A stretch of DNA of 64,000 nucleotides from Xenorhabdus indica (GCF_014467235.1 NZ_NKHP01000006.1:124001-188000), one strand, 5' to 3'. Numbered from the stretch's first letter, positions 8,521 through 17,519 are shown. Notes: generated by a model not told the origin, from the letters alone. Numbers and translations are program-made.

Positions 8521-9657
8521 ATGCGTATTGAAGCTGATGATTTTAATAATTATAGGAAATTTTGTCGTGAATTTCTTGAGCGTGAAATCGTACCTGAACA
8601 TCAGATATGGGAAGAAAACGGACTGGTCGAGCGCACTTTTTGGGAGAGATTTGGTCAGTCAGGTTTGTTAGGTATGAGTGTCAATCCTGAGTTTGGAGGA
8701 CAGGGAAAAAGCGATTATCGGTTTGCGGTAATTCTGACAGAAGAGCTCATCAAAGCTGGTGTCACTGTACCGGGGATCGTTGCTCACAATGATATTGTTG
8801 CCAGCTATATTTTTGCTCTCGGTAATCAGGAACAGAAAAAAAGGTGGCTGCCGGAATTATGTAATGGAAAACGGGTTGCGGCTATCGCCATGACAGAACC
8901 AAGTGGTGGTTCCAACACCGCAGATATCAAAACCGTGGCTAAACGTCAGGGTGATTACTATCTGGTCAATGGCAGCAAAACTTATATCACCAATGGCATT
9001 AATGCAGATTTAATCATTGTAGCTGTAAAAACAGAACAAGGAAAACAGGGCCAAGGGATCAGCTTGCTGGCGATAGAACGGGATATGCCTGGGTTCTCCA
9101 GAGGTGAACCCTTAAAGAAAATTGGCTGGAATGGCAGCGATACGGCTGAACTTTTTTTCCATGACTGCAAAGTCTCCGTCACTAATCTGATCGGCCGTGA
9201 GAACCTCGGCAACTATTACTTCATGTCGGCAATGCCCCGCGAACGTCTCAGCATCTCAACCGTGGCAGTAGCCAGTGCAGAACATATATTGCAGAGCACA
9301 CTGGAATATGTGAAAGAAAGGACAGCCTTCAATCAACCAATCGGTTCCTTTCAATATAACCGTTTTGTTCTCGCGCAATTAGATACCGAAGTAAAAATTG
9401 CTCGGACCTACCTTGATAACGCTGTTGCTCTCTTTAACCAAGGGCTTTTCAGTTTAGTGGACGCGGCCCGCATCAAATGGTGGACTACCGAACTTCAAAT
9501 GAAAGTGGCTGATCGCTGCCTGCAATTACACGGCGGATTGGGTTATATGCGCGACTCTACTGTTGGCAAGAATTGGCTAAATAGCCGTGCCCAAACCATT
9601 TACGGAGGAACCAGTGAAGTGCTGCAAGAAATCATTAGTAAATCACTTGGGCTTTAA
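8521..9657 (+). CDS. Acyl-CoA dehydrogenase-family flavoprotein
   Basis: 378 residues from ATG 8521, five bases after AGGAG; the in-frame GTG at 8515 overlaps that ribosome site. The fold is shown by TEPSGGSNTADIKT, the ERLSIS helix, LQLHGGLGYM and the C-terminal YGGTSEVLQE. In medium-chain enzymes the catalytic base is the Glu of YEGT, here Gly. In long-chain and isovaleryl enzymes it lies on the helix after the ERL motif, where this protein appears to have Gln/Ser (AEHILQSTLEYV). It may use another base or act on a carrier-bound substrate. An acyl-CoA dehydrogenase homologue is one of the four oxidases of the holomycin pathway. Confidence 0.9.
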   Translation: MRIEADDFNNYRKFCREFLEREIVPEHQIWEENGLVERTFWERFGQSGLLGMSVNPEFGGQGKSDYRFAVILTEELIKAGVTVPGIVAHNDIVASYIFALGNQEQKKRWLPELCNGKRVAAIAMTEPSGGSNTADIKTVAKRQGDYYLVNGSKTYITNGINADLIIVAVKTEQGKQGQGISLLAIERDMPGFSRGEPLKKIGWNGSDTAELFFHDCKVSVTNLIGRENLGNYYFMSAMPRERLSISTVAVASAEHILQSTLEYVKERTAFNQPIGSFQYNRFVLAQLDTEVKIARTYLDNAVALFNQGLFSLVDAARIKWWTTELQMKVADRCLQLHGGLGYMRDSTVGKNWLNSRAQTIYGGTSEVLQEIISKSLGL

Positions 9658-9720
9658 AACGCAGTGATATTCCTTTAGATAAATCAACATCATTAATATA
9701 TTCATATGAGAGGTTATGTT

Positions 9721-10188
9721 ATGGCAAATAATGAAATACCGACCCTATTTGAATGGATGGGAGGACGTGAGGCTCTCATGAAACTCATGACCCATTTTTA
9801 CGCTAAGGTCGAAAAAGATGAGTTACTCGCCCCATTGTTCAAAAACATGAAATCCGATCACCCCGGTCATGTTGCCATGTGGCTGGAAGAAGTACTTGGT
9901 GGAGAAAAACGCTATTCCAATGAACGGGGCGGTTTTAAAGTCATGTTAAACCGTCACAGAGGCAGAAGCATTCAACCAGAACAAAGGAAAAGATGGGTAG
10001 AGCTACTGATGCAGTCTGCTGATGAAATCGGTTTACCCTCTGACCCTGAGTTTCGTGCGGCGTTTGCTAGTTATATCGAATGGGGTTCGCGCAGGGCAGA
10101 AGCCAATTCTCAACCCAATGCAGCTCCTTCACGTCGTGAAACTGTACCCAATTGGGGTTGGGGTGAAGCACCTCCGGGAACCCCCTGA
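9721..10188 (+). CDS. Group II truncated haemoglobin-like protein
   Basis: 155 residues from ATG 9721, which follows GAGAGG at 9708-9713; the earlier in-frame ATG at 9706 overlaps that site. The protein resembles group II (trHbO-type) globins: the FEWMGGREALMKLMTHFYAKV N-terminus, LAPLF, a Trp in the H helix region (RKRWVELL) and FASYIEWGSRRA. A Trp/Pro/Gly-rich tail (NWGWGEAPPGTP) ends the protein. A globin gene is also reported in the S. clavuligerus holomycin cluster. It may supply or detoxify oxygen or peroxide for the flavin oxidases; that function is inferred. It lies 63 bases after the dehydrogenase gene, in the same direction. Confidence 0.85.
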   Translation: MANNEIPTLFEWMGGREALMKLMTHFYAKVEKDELLAPLFKNMKSDHPGHVAMWLEEVLGGEKRYSNERGGFKVMLNRHRGRSIQPEQRKRWVELLMQSADEIGLPSDPEFRAAFASYIEWGSRRAEANSQPNAAPSRRETVPNWGWGEAPPGTP

Positions 10189-10222
10189 TTCTTTAGGAAC
10201 CTTAGAATAGAGAGGTGAGTTC

Positions 10223-11065
10223 ATGCTGTTGGCTATCAGCGATTTACATGTATCTTATGCTGCAAATAGAGCTATAGTTGAATCACTCAAGCCATCAACA
10301 CCCGACGATTGGCTCCTGTTGGCTGGTGATATTGCGGAACAAGAATCAGACTTTATATGGGTCATTAGTCTGCTTACCCGACGGTTTGCCCAAGTGGTCT
10401 GGACACCAGGGAATCATGAACTTTGGTGCACACCAAGAGATAACTTGAAGTTACCTGGCGTACTGCGTTATCAACATCTGGTCAATATTTGCCAACAGCA
10501 TAACGTACTCACCCCTGAAGATGGATTCGGTCATTACCGCATGGAGAATGGGAAGCCCCTTATCATTGCCCCTATTTTTACCTTGTACGATTATTCATTC
10601 AGAAATACTTGTGACTATACAGCAGATCAGGCCATAGAACGTGCTCGCCGTTGTGGTGTCATTAGTTCTGATGAATTCTTCCTGAAAACCTATCCCTATA
10701 AAAATATTATCGATTGGTGTCAGGAACGTCTTCAATACACCGAGAAACGTTTGAACACTATTCCAGATGGTGAAGATATTGTGCTTATAAACCATTTCCC
10801 CCTTATCCGTAAGCCACTCGAATCTTTAAGAAATACAGAATTTTCCATTTGGTGTGGTAGTGAAAAAACCCATCAATGGACATCAAGAAAAGGCGTTCGC
10901 ATGGTGGTATACGGGCACCTGCATATACCTAATATCGAATATGTTCAAGATGTTATGCACTTAGAAGTCTCTTTGGGATATCCACGGGAATGGCGGAGAA
11001 ATGGAAGAGATTCTTACTTGGTTCAACTAGACGAGTTGCTGAAATCCACTAATGAGTATCGCTAA
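10223..11065 (+). CDS. Calcineurin-like metallophosphoesterase
   Basis: 280 residues with the metal-binding motifs of the superfamily in order: DLH (SDLHVSY) near the N-terminus, GD (LLAGDIAE), GNHE (TPGNHELW), then NHFPL and the GHLH motif (VYGHLHIP). It is therefore expected to be an active dinuclear metal phosphohydrolase of unknown substrate. It sits between the globin and the flavoprotein decarboxylase genes and overlaps the latter by 14 bases, so it is co-expressed with the cluster. I do not know a defined role for such an enzyme in dithiolopyrrolone synthesis; release of phosphate from an intermediate, cofactor handling and self-protection are all possible. Confidence 0.88.
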   Translation: MLLAISDLHVSYAANRAIVESLKPSTPDDWLLLAGDIAEQESDFIWVISLLTRRFAQVVWTPGNHELWCTPRDNLKLPGVLRYQHLVNICQQHNVLTPEDGFGHYRMENGKPLIIAPIFTLYDYSFRNTCDYTADQAIERARRCGVISSDEFFLKTYPYKNIIDWCQERLQYTEKRLNTIPDGEDIVLINHFPLIRKPLESLRNTEFSIWCGSEKTHQWTSRKGVRMVVYGHLHIPNIEYVQDVMHLEVSLGYPREWRRNGRDSYLVQLDELLKSTNEYR

Positions 11066-11663
11066 CTATTCTGACAATAAGGTTAATTTACCGATGAAAG
11101 ATGATGAAACAATCCCACAGACAAAGCCTCGAATTTTGATTGGAGCAACAGGGTCAATCGATATCTCTCTCCTTCCAAGATATCTTTTGGCCATTAAAGC
11201 AACTATTGATTGTACATTAACAATATTGATGACAAACAGCGCCACTACCTTTTTACCCGCAGAAACTGTCGCCCTTTATGCTGATCGCGTGATCAGCGGA
11301 GAAAAACCTCAGGATTGGCCAACAGATAAACCTTCACGCATTGTGGCTGATCACGACATAATGGCCATTTTACCTGCAACTGCAAATACTATGGCAGCCG
11401 TCGCGCATGGTACTGCACCTAACCGTTTAACAACCGTGATTTTGGCCGCCACGTTTCCGGTACTGTTTTTCCCTGTTATGGGAAGCGCAATGTGGGAGAA
11501 AAAAGCCACCCGCCGCAATATTGCTCAATTACAAGAAGATGGTTATTTCGTGATTGACCCCGTCTGGCACGAGAATTTTGACGCCTCACTGCAACGTATG
11601 GTGGGACACCCTTCCTTGCCGGATATTGAAACTGTCATTGGACTACTGAAGAAGTTTCTGTAA
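11052..11663 (+). CDS. PPC-decarboxylase/EpiD-like flavoprotein
   Basis: 203 residues of the homo-oligomeric flavin-containing cysteine decarboxylase family (Dfp/CoaC, EpiD, MrsD). The PASANT-type motif is present as LPATANTMA, and a substrate-loop motif as PVMGSAMW. In EpiD-type enzymes the latter reads PxMNxxMW, so the catalytic Asn position appears to be Gly here. In holomycin synthesis a PPC-decarboxylase homologue is thought to decarboxylate the C-terminal cysteine oxidatively to the enethiol. The gene overlaps the metallophosphoesterase by 14 bases. A second in-frame ATG at 11094 is a possible start and would leave the flavin domain intact. Confidence 0.87.
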   Translation: MSIANYSDNKVNLPMKDDETIPQTKPRILIGATGSIDISLLPRYLLAIKATIDCTLTILMTNSATTFLPAETVALYADRVISGEKPQDWPTDKPSRIVADHDIMAILPATANTMAAVAHGTAPNRLTTVILAATFPVLFFPVMGSAMWEKKATRRNIAQLQEDGYFVIDPVWHENFDASLQRMVGHPSLPDIETVIGLLKKFL

Positions 11664-11704
11664 CTGTTCCACGTCCTATTGAGGGCTATCACAAAAAGCC
11701 CGGC

Positions 11705-11755
11705 AGATTTCAAGTTGCCAATCTAATACTGGCAACTTGAAAAATAAAAGGGATA
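11705..11755. repeat. Palindromic intergenic repeat, copy A
   Basis: TTTCAAGTTGCC (11708-11719) and GGCAACTTGAAA (11731-11742) form a perfect 12-bp inverted repeat with an 11-base loop, followed by AAAGGGATA. This is the core of a repeat family found at several other places in the window. Here it lies after the decarboxylase gene and could also end the cluster transcript. Confidence 0.75.
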
Positions 11756-11983
11756 AATTATCACAACAAATGAAGAACACTTAAATTAATCTATCGGTTA
11801 TCAGAAACTTTTTATTACCAAAATCCATTGACTGACAAAAAAATCCCATTACGAAAATTACAGAATAAATGTCTTTTAATACTGAATAAATTTTGCTTTT
11901 TCATTTAATAAGGTCTGATAGAGTCATAAGTCTTACTTTATGATTTATGAAAATCCTATTTTATAACTATAAATCGGTACATT
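11756..11983. other. AT-rich spacer before the MFS gene
   Basis: This is the rest of the 320-base gap between the flavoprotein and transporter genes. It probably holds a promoter for the transporter, but no convincing -35/-10 pair was chosen. No gene is visible. Confidence 0.4.
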
Positions 11984-13276
11984 ATGTCAGAACATCAAAG
12001 TCGTTCATTAAACAAACAAGATTATAAAACTCTGTTTTTAGCTTCCTTAGGTGGAGCTTTAGAGTTTTACGATTTCATTATCTTTGTCTTTTTTGCCGTC
12101 GTGCTTGGTGAGCTTTTTTTCCCTGCCGACATTCCTGAATGGCTCCGGCAACTGCAAACCTTTGGCATTTTTGCTGCCGGATATCTGGCCCGGCCCTTAG
12201 GTGGGATCATCATGGCACATTTCGGCGATCTAATTGGACGCAAGAAAATGTTCTCCCTCAGCATCTTGCTGATGGCTTTACCGACGCTAAGTATCGGATT
12301 GCTGCCAACTTACGACACAATCGGTATTACTGCCCCATTATTATTATTACTGATGCGAATTATGCAGGGAGCAGCAATTGGAGGTGAAGTCCCCGGAGCA
12401 TGGGTATTTGTAGCGGAACATGTTCCCCACAACTATATCGGTTTTGCCTGTGGAATGCTCACCGCAGGACTGACTCTCGGCATTTTGCTTGGTTCTTTGA
12501 TAGCAACAGCAATAACTTCAGCTTATACCAGCCAAGAAGTTTTGGACTGGGCATGGCGTATCCCTTTCTTCCTTGGTGGAATTTTTGGGCTGTTCGCTAT
12601 GTACCTGCGCCGTTGGTTACATGAAACGCCAATATTTAAGGAAATGCAGGCACGTAAGACATTAGCGGAAGAACTGCCCCTAAAGTCCGTGATCCTGAAT
12701 CATAAACGTGCAATCACTGTTTCCATGTTGCTGACATGGCTTCTTTCGGCGGGCATTGTGGTTGTTATCTTGATGACACCCAGCTATATGCAAACCGTTT
12801 TCCATCTGGAACCATCAATGACGCTGAAAGCCAATAGCCTGGCAATTATTGTACTTTTTATTGGCTGTATATTAGCCGGGCATTTATGCGATAAATGGGG
12901 TGCCAGTAAGGTGTTACTGGCTGGTAGCCTGCTGTTGGCTGCCGCCACATGGTTTTTCTACCACAATATCAGTGATGATCCCATCAGACTCTTCAGTGCA
13001 TATGCTCTCGCAGGTTTCTCTGTTGGTGTTGTAGGGGCAGTGCCTTTCGTTATGGTTCAGAGCTATCCACCTGAAATTCGGTTCAGTGGCATTTCATTTT
13101 CATATAACTTGGCCTACGCCATTTTTGGCGGATTAACTCCGATTGTGATCACTCTGTTAATGAAATATACCTCATTAGCCCCAGCGTACTATATGCTGAC
13201 GTTGTCAGTCGTGGGGGTATTCTTGGCTCTTTATTTAAATAAAAGAACAGTATTAGATAGCAAGACAAGGCACTAA
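11984..13276 (+). CDS. MFS transporter of the metabolite:H+ symporter (ProP-like) family
   Basis: 430 residues with about 12 hydrophobic segments. The N-terminus (LGGALEFYDFIIFVFFAVVLGELFFP) and the loop GDLIGRKKMF are typical of the metabolite:H+ symporter branch of the major facilitator superfamily, which includes ProP, KgtP and ShiA. It is co-directional with the cluster but 320 bases away, so it may have its own promoter. MFS genes accompany holomycin clusters as exporters. This subfamily mostly imports organic acids or osmolytes, so export of the antibiotic is only a possibility. Confidence 0.85.
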   Translation: MSEHQSRSLNKQDYKTLFLASLGGALEFYDFIIFVFFAVVLGELFFPADIPEWLRQLQTFGIFAAGYLARPLGGIIMAHFGDLIGRKKMFSLSILLMALPTLSIGLLPTYDTIGITAPLLLLLMRIMQGAAIGGEVPGAWVFVAEHVPHNYIGFACGMLTAGLTLGILLGSLIATAITSAYTSQEVLDWAWRIPFFLGGIFGLFAMYLRRWLHETPIFKEMQARKTLAEELPLKSVILNHKRAITVSMLLTWLLSAGIVVVILMTPSYMQTVFHLEPSMTLKANSLAIIVLFIGCILAGHLCDKWGASKVLLAGSLLLAAATWFFYHNISDDPIRLFSAYALAGFSVGVVGAVPFVMVQSYPPEIRFSGISFSYNLAYAIFGGLTPIVITLLMKYTSLAPAYYMLTLSVVGVFLALYLNKRTVLDSKTRH

Positions 13277-13306
13277 GCCAATCATTAAGACAAAAAATAT
13301 AAGATA

Positions 13307-13344
13307 AAAAAACAGGATAAGTACGGTAGCTCATCCTGTTTTTT
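13307..13344. terminator. Bidirectional terminator between the MFS gene and satP
   Basis: AAAAAACAGGAT (13307-13318) and ATCCTGTTTTTT (13333-13344) form a 12-bp stem with A and T runs on either side. It suits both the rightward transporter and the leftward satP. Confidence 0.85.
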
Positions 13345-13368
13345 ATTAATCAGTAAATGAAACTGAAA

Positions 13369-13941
13369 TTAAGCGTGTTTTCTTTCACCAATTGGCAAAA
13401 TAGTACGACCATACTGTTCATTCAGAACTTCGGCCATAGCCAGATAGAAAGCACTGGCGCCACAAATGACACCTTCATAACCGGCAAAAGTCAGCATGCT
13501 GGCATTGCCGGTAATGTTGCCAATCGCCAGCAATGCAAACAGCAGGGTCAGGCTACCAAAAATAAACTGCAAAGTGCGGTTAGCTTTGAATGTTCCAAAG
13601 AACATAAACAGGGTGAAAATACCCCACAAAGCGAGATAAACACCAAGGAACTCACGGCTAGTCGCTTCTGCCAACCCCATTGTTGGCAGGAACTGTAGGC
13701 CAATCAAACTGAGCCAGAACATACCATAAGAAGTAAACGCGGTTGCACCAAATGTATTCCCTTTTTTGTACTCAATGATGCCAGCCAATACCTGAGCCAA
13801 ACCACCATAAAAAATTCCCATGCTTAAAATGGCTGATGCCAAAGGGAAAAAACCTGCGTTATGCAAGTTCAACAAAATTGTTGTCATGCCAAAACCCATC
13901 AACCCCAATGGGCCTGGATTAGCCAACTGATTAGAACTCAT
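13369..13941 (-). CDS. satP: Acetate/succinate uptake transporter SatP (YaaH)
   Basis: 190 residues from ATG 13941, which follows AGGGG; nine upstream in-frame codons have no better site. Six hydrophobic segments and the GPR1/FUN34/YaaH signature NPGPLGLMGFGMTTILLN identify a proton-coupled acetate/succinate channel of the inner membrane. The length matches E. coli SatP (188). In E. coli satP also lies a little upstream of dnaK, so this is a conserved core position. It is convergent with the MFS gene across a shared terminator. Confidence 0.93.
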   Translation of the reverse strand: MSSNQLANPGPLGLMGFGMTTILLNLHNAGFFPLASAILSMGIFYGGLAQVLAGIIEYKKGNTFGATAFTSYGMFWLSLIGLQFLPTMGLAEATSREFLGVYLALWGIFTLFMFFGTFKANRTLQFIFGSLTLLFALLAIGNITGNASMLTFAGYEGVICGASAFYLAMAEVLNEQYGRTILPIGERKHA

Positions 13942-14288
13942 AATTCCCCTAAAAAATAGATAAAACAAAATACTAAAAATTTTCTCATGACATATTTCTA
14001 CGCCAGAAAATCATAAAAGGCGGCGGATCATAATGTGATGGCATCAACTACACAATGGCCCCAGAAAAATTTTTTTATTAAATCTCAATTTTTTTTCAAT
14101 CAGCCCCTTGATGATGAGATGAATGACCCCATCTAAGTCTCAACTACAGTTACTACTGACGTTTCAGTAACAACTGAAAACATAAAATGAGGAATTTCTG
14201 GCTGATCGTGCCATTGAAAAGAAAACATTTGTCCTCATATAGCTTAGTAACTTGACCGAATATATGAATTCTTTGTGGAGGCGTTTAG
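13942..14288. other. satP-dnaK divergent intergenic region
   Basis: It holds the leftward satP promoter and the heat-shock promoter of dnaK (listed separately). A small inverted repeat, TTTCAGT-AACA-ACTGAAA at 14162-14179, lies in the dnaK leader. No other gene is visible. Confidence 0.55.
14104..14134 (+). promoter_or_regulatory. Sigma-32 heat-shock promoter of dnaK
   Basis: CCCCTTGAT (14104-14112) and CCCCATCT (14127-14134), separated by 14 bases, match the sigma-32 consensus (CTTGAAA, 13-15 bases, CCCCAT-T). It stands about 150 bases upstream of the dnaK start. Confidence 0.88.
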
Positions 14289-16199
14289 ATGGGTAAAATC
14301 ATTGGTATCGACTTGGGAACTACCAACTCTTGTGTAGCAATTATGGACGGCGCAACAACTCGTGTGCTTGAAAACAGCGAAGGTGATCGAACCACTCCTT
14401 CAATCATCGCATATACTCAGGATGGTGAAACTCTGGTTGGTCAACCAGCTAAACGTCAGGCTGTTACTAACCCGCAAAATACGTTGTTTGCTATCAAGCG
14501 CCTGATTGGTCGTCGTTTTCAGGACGAAGAAGTTCAGCGTGACGTTGCTATCATGCCATACAAAATCACCAACGCAGACAACGGTGATGCGTGGCTGGAA
14601 GTAAAAGGCCAGAAAATGGCACCTCCTCAGGTTTCTGCTGAGGTTCTGAAGAAAATGAAGAAAACCGCAGAAGACTATCTGGGTGAGCCAGTCACAGAAG
14701 CAGTTATCACTGTTCCTGCTTACTTCAACGATGCACAACGTCAGGCAACTAAAGATGCTGGCCGTATCGCAGGTTTGGAAGTTAAACGTATCATTAACGA
14801 ACCAACTGCTGCTGCTCTGGCTTATGGTCTGGATAAAGAAGTTGGTAACCGTACTATCGCAGTTTATGACTTGGGTGGCGGTACTTTCGATATCTCTATC
14901 ATCGAAATCGACGAAGTTGATGGCGAAAAAACTTATGAAGTACTGGCAACTAACGGTGACACTCACTTGGGTGGTGAAGACTTCGACAGCCGCCTGATCA
15001 ACTATCTGGTTGATGAGTTCAAGAAAGAACAAGGTATCGATCTGCGTAACGACCCGCTGGCTATGCAGCGCCTGAAAGAAGCCGCAGAAAAGGCGAAAAT
15101 CGAGCTCTCTTCCGCTCAGCAGACTGACGTGAACCTGCCATACATCACCGCAGATGCAACGGGTCCTAAGCACATGAACGTTAAAGTGACTCGTGCGAAA
15201 CTGGAATCTCTGGTTGAAGATCTGGTGAAACGCTCTATCGAGCCACTGAAAGTCGCACTGAATGACGCTGGCTTGTCTGTATCTGACGTTCACGATGTCA
15301 TTCTGGTTGGTGGACAGACCCGTATGCCAATGGTTCAGAAAGCTGTTGCAGACTTCTTCGGCAAAGAACCACGTAAAGACGTTAACCCAGACGAAGCGGT
15401 TGCAATGGGAGCAGCAGTTCAGGGCGGCGTACTGGCAGGTGACGTGAAAGACGTTCTTCTGCTGGACGTAACTCCACTGTCTCTGGGTATCGAAACTATG
15501 GGTGGTGTGATGACTTCGCTGATTTCGAAGAACACGACTATCCCAACCAAGCACAGCCAAGTGTTCTCTACTGCGGAAGACAATCAGTCTGCGGTAACTA
15601 TCCACGTGCTGCAAGGTGAGCGTAAGCGTGCCAGCGACAACAAATCCCTGGGTCAATTCAACCTGGATGGCATTCAACCAGCACCTCGTGGTATGCCTCA
15701 GATCGAAGTTACTTTCGACATTGATGCTGATGGTATCCTGCATGTTTCTGCGAAAGACAAAAACTCCGGACGTGAACAAAACATCACCATCAAGGCTTCT
15801 TCTGGCTTGAACGAGGACGAAATCCAGCAGATGGTACGCGATGCAGAAGCAAACGCAGAAGCTGACCGTAAGTTCGAAGAACTGGTTCAGATCCGTAACC
15901 AGGCTGATCAGCTGATCCACGGTACCCGCAAGCAAGTTGAAGAAGCTGGCGATAAACTGCCAGCAGATGACAAGACTGCAATCGAAAAAGCTGTTTCTGA
16001 GCTGGAAACAGCGGTGAAAGGCGAAGACAAGGCTGAAATTGAAGCTAAGATCCAAGCTCTGGTTGAAGCGTCTAAGAAACTTCTGGAAATCGCACAACAG
16101 CAAGCTCAGGCAAGTGCGGCTGATGCAGACGCAGGTAACGCAAAAAAAGATGATGACGCTGTAGACGCTGAATTCGAAGAAGTTAAGGATAAAAAATAA
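14289..16199 (+). CDS. dnaK: Chaperone protein DnaK (Hsp70)
   Basis: 636 residues. The actin-like ATPase domain begins [20 protein letters not shown], with [20 protein letters not shown] and GGQTRMPMV. The substrate-binding domain has [14 protein letters not shown], and a helical lid ends in the acidic tail EFEEVKDKK. It folds nascent and stressed proteins in the cytoplasm with DnaJ and GrpE. GGAGG precedes the ATG, and a sigma-32 promoter lies upstream. dnaJ follows after 104 bases. Codon use is strongly biased, as expected for a very highly expressed gene, which also explains the long spurious antisense frame. Confidence 0.99.
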   Translation: MGKIIGIDLGTTNSCVAIMDGATTRVLENSEGDRTTPSIIAYTQDGETLVGQPAKRQAVTNPQNTLFAIKRLIGRRFQDEEVQRDVAIMPYKITNADNGDAWLEVKGQKMAPPQVSAEVLKKMKKTAEDYLGEPVTEAVITVPAYFNDAQRQATKDAGRIAGLEVKRIINEPTAAALAYGLDKEVGNRTIAVYDLGGGTFDISIIEIDEVDGEKTYEVLATNGDTHLGGEDFDSRLINYLVDEFKKEQGIDLRNDPLAMQRLKEAAEKAKIELSSAQQTDVNLPYITADATGPKHMNVKVTRAKLESLVEDLVKRSIEPLKVALNDAGLSVSDVHDVILVGGQTRMPMVQKAVADFFGKEPRKDVNPDEAVAMGAAVQGGVLAGDVKDVLLLDVTPLSLGIETMGGVMTSLISKNTTIPTKHSQVFSTAEDNQSAVTIHVLQGERKRASDNKSLGQFNLDGIQPAPRGMPQIEVTFDIDADGILHVSAKDKNSGREQNITIKASSGLNEDEIQQMVRDAEANAEADRKFEELVQIRNQADQLIHGTRKQVEEAGDKLPADDKTAIEKAVSELETAVKGEDKAEIEAKIQALVEASKKLLEIAQQQAQASAADADAGNAKKDDDAVDAEFEEVKDKK

Positions 16200-16215
16200 T
16201 AGCCCTTAGCGGGCA

Positions 16216-16276
16216 AAGTAACAGGACGCCTGTTACTTGTTAACTAGCACGGGCGTTGAGGTAACTCTACGCCCGT
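16216..16276 (+). other. Two hairpins between dnaK and dnaJ
   Basis: Hairpin 1 pairs AAGTAACAGG (16216-16225) with CCTGTTACTT (16229-16238). Hairpin 2 pairs ACGGGCGT (16249-16256) with ACGCCCGT (16269-16276), extended by GAG/CTC. Neither is followed by a clean T-run. They probably attenuate readthrough or protect the dnaK message, lowering dnaJ relative to dnaK. Confidence 0.7.
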
Positions 16277-16303
16277 TTGTGCGTGTTAGGGGTAAACAAT
16301 ACA

Positions 16304-17437
16304 ATGGCAAAAAAAGATTATTACGAAGTTTTGGGTATATCCAAAACAGCAGATGAAAAAGAAATAAAAAAAGCCTATAAGCGGCTGGCAATGAAATATC
16401 ACCCTGACCGTAATCAGGGGGATAAAGACGCTGAGAGTAAATTCAAAGAAATTAAAGAAGCGTATGAGATCCTGACCGACTCACAGAAACGCGCCGCTTA
16501 TGACCAGTATGGTCATGCTGCCTTTGAACACGGCGGCATGGGTGGTGGTGCTGGTGGTTTCGGTGGAGCTGACTTTAGCGATATCTTTGGTGACGTTTTC
16601 GGAGATATTTTCGGTGGCGGCCGCCGTCAACAGCGTCCAAGCCGTGGTTCTGATTTACGTTACAGTATGGAATTAACGCTGGAAGAAGCTGTCCGTGGTG
16701 TGACCAAAGAAATCCGCATCCCAACGCTGGAATCCTGTGAAAGCTGTCATGGCAGTGGTGCAAAAGCAGGCACCAGCCCAGAAACCTGCTCTACCTGTCA
16801 TGGTGCTGGTCAGGTGCATATGCGCCAGGGCTTCTTTACTGTTCAGCAACCTTGTCCTCAGTGTCATGGTCGTGGAAAAATCATCAAAGAGCCTTGCAGC
16901 AAATGTCACGGTCACGGTCGTGTTGAGAAATACAAAACATTGTCCGTTAAAATCCCGGCAGGAGTTGATACCGGTGACCGCGTTCGCCTGAGTGGTGAAG
17001 GTGAAGCAGGTGAACACGGTGCACCAGCAGGAGATTTGTACGTTCAGGTTCAGGTCAAAAAGCACCATATCTTCGAACGTGATGGCAGCAACCTTTATTG
17101 TGAAGTTCCAATCAACTTCGCAACTGCGGCATTGGGTGGCGAAATTGAAGTTCCGACCCTTGATGGCCGCGTCAGCCTGAAAATCCCTGTGGAAACTCAG
17201 ACTGGCAAACTGTTCCGCATGAAAGGCAAAGGTGTTAAATCTGTCCGTGGCGGAATTCAGGGGGATTTGTTGTGCCGTGTTGTCGTAGAAACACCGGTTA
17301 AACTGAACGAAGAACAGAAAGAGCTGATGCGTAAACTGGGCGAATCTTTTGGCGGAAAAGGTGGAGAAACCAATAGCCCGCGTTCCAAAAGCTTCCTTGA
17401 TGGCGTAAAAAAATTTTTTGATGATTTGACAAAGTAA
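16304..17437 (+). CDS. dnaJ: Chaperone protein DnaJ (Hsp40)
   Basis: 377 residues from ATG 16304 ([11 protein letters not shown]). The J domain carries HPD, and a Gly/Phe-rich stretch follows. The zinc-binding region holds all four CxxCxGxG repeats ([32 protein letters not shown]), followed by the C-terminal substrate-binding domains. It stimulates the DnaK ATPase and delivers unfolded clients. The in-frame extension to 16277 lies in the upstream hairpin and is not used in relatives. Confidence 0.98.
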   Translation: MAKKDYYEVLGISKTADEKEIKKAYKRLAMKYHPDRNQGDKDAESKFKEIKEAYEILTDSQKRAAYDQYGHAAFEHGGMGGGAGGFGGADFSDIFGDVFGDIFGGGRRQQRPSRGSDLRYSMELTLEEAVRGVTKEIRIPTLESCESCHGSGAKAGTSPETCSTCHGAGQVHMRQGFFTVQQPCPQCHGRGKIIKEPCSKCHGHGRVEKYKTLSVKIPAGVDTGDRVRLSGEGEAGEHGAPAGDLYVQVQVKKHHIFERDGSNLYCEVPINFATAALGGEIEVPTLDGRVSLKIPVETQTGKLFRMKGKGVKSVRGGIQGDLLCRVVVETPVKLNEEQKELMRKLGESFGGKGGETNSPRSKSFLDGVKKFFDDLTK

Positions 17438-17467
17438 TTTATTACTTTGCAAAATATCTAATAATAA

Positions 17468-17519
17468 ATCCCCCTGCTCATCCTTCTAATTTATTGATGT
17501 TCAGGGGGATATTTTTATT
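17468..17519 (+). terminator. Terminator after dnaJ
   Basis: ATCCCCCTG (17468-17476) pairs with CAGGGGGAT (17502-17510), followed by ATTTTTATTT. It is the end of the dnaK-dnaJ operon. Confidence 0.88.

Noticed and set aside
13357-13698. 113-codon plus-strand frame over satP
   Set aside because: It is antisense to a well-supported transporter gene.
14400-16103. 567-codon open frame antisense to dnaK
   Set aside because: It is a shadow of the strongly biased codon use of dnaK; no ribosome site and no resemblance to any family.
16673-17452. 259-codon open frame antisense to dnaJ
   Set aside because: Same explanation as for dnaK: codon bias of the sense gene leaves the reverse frame open.
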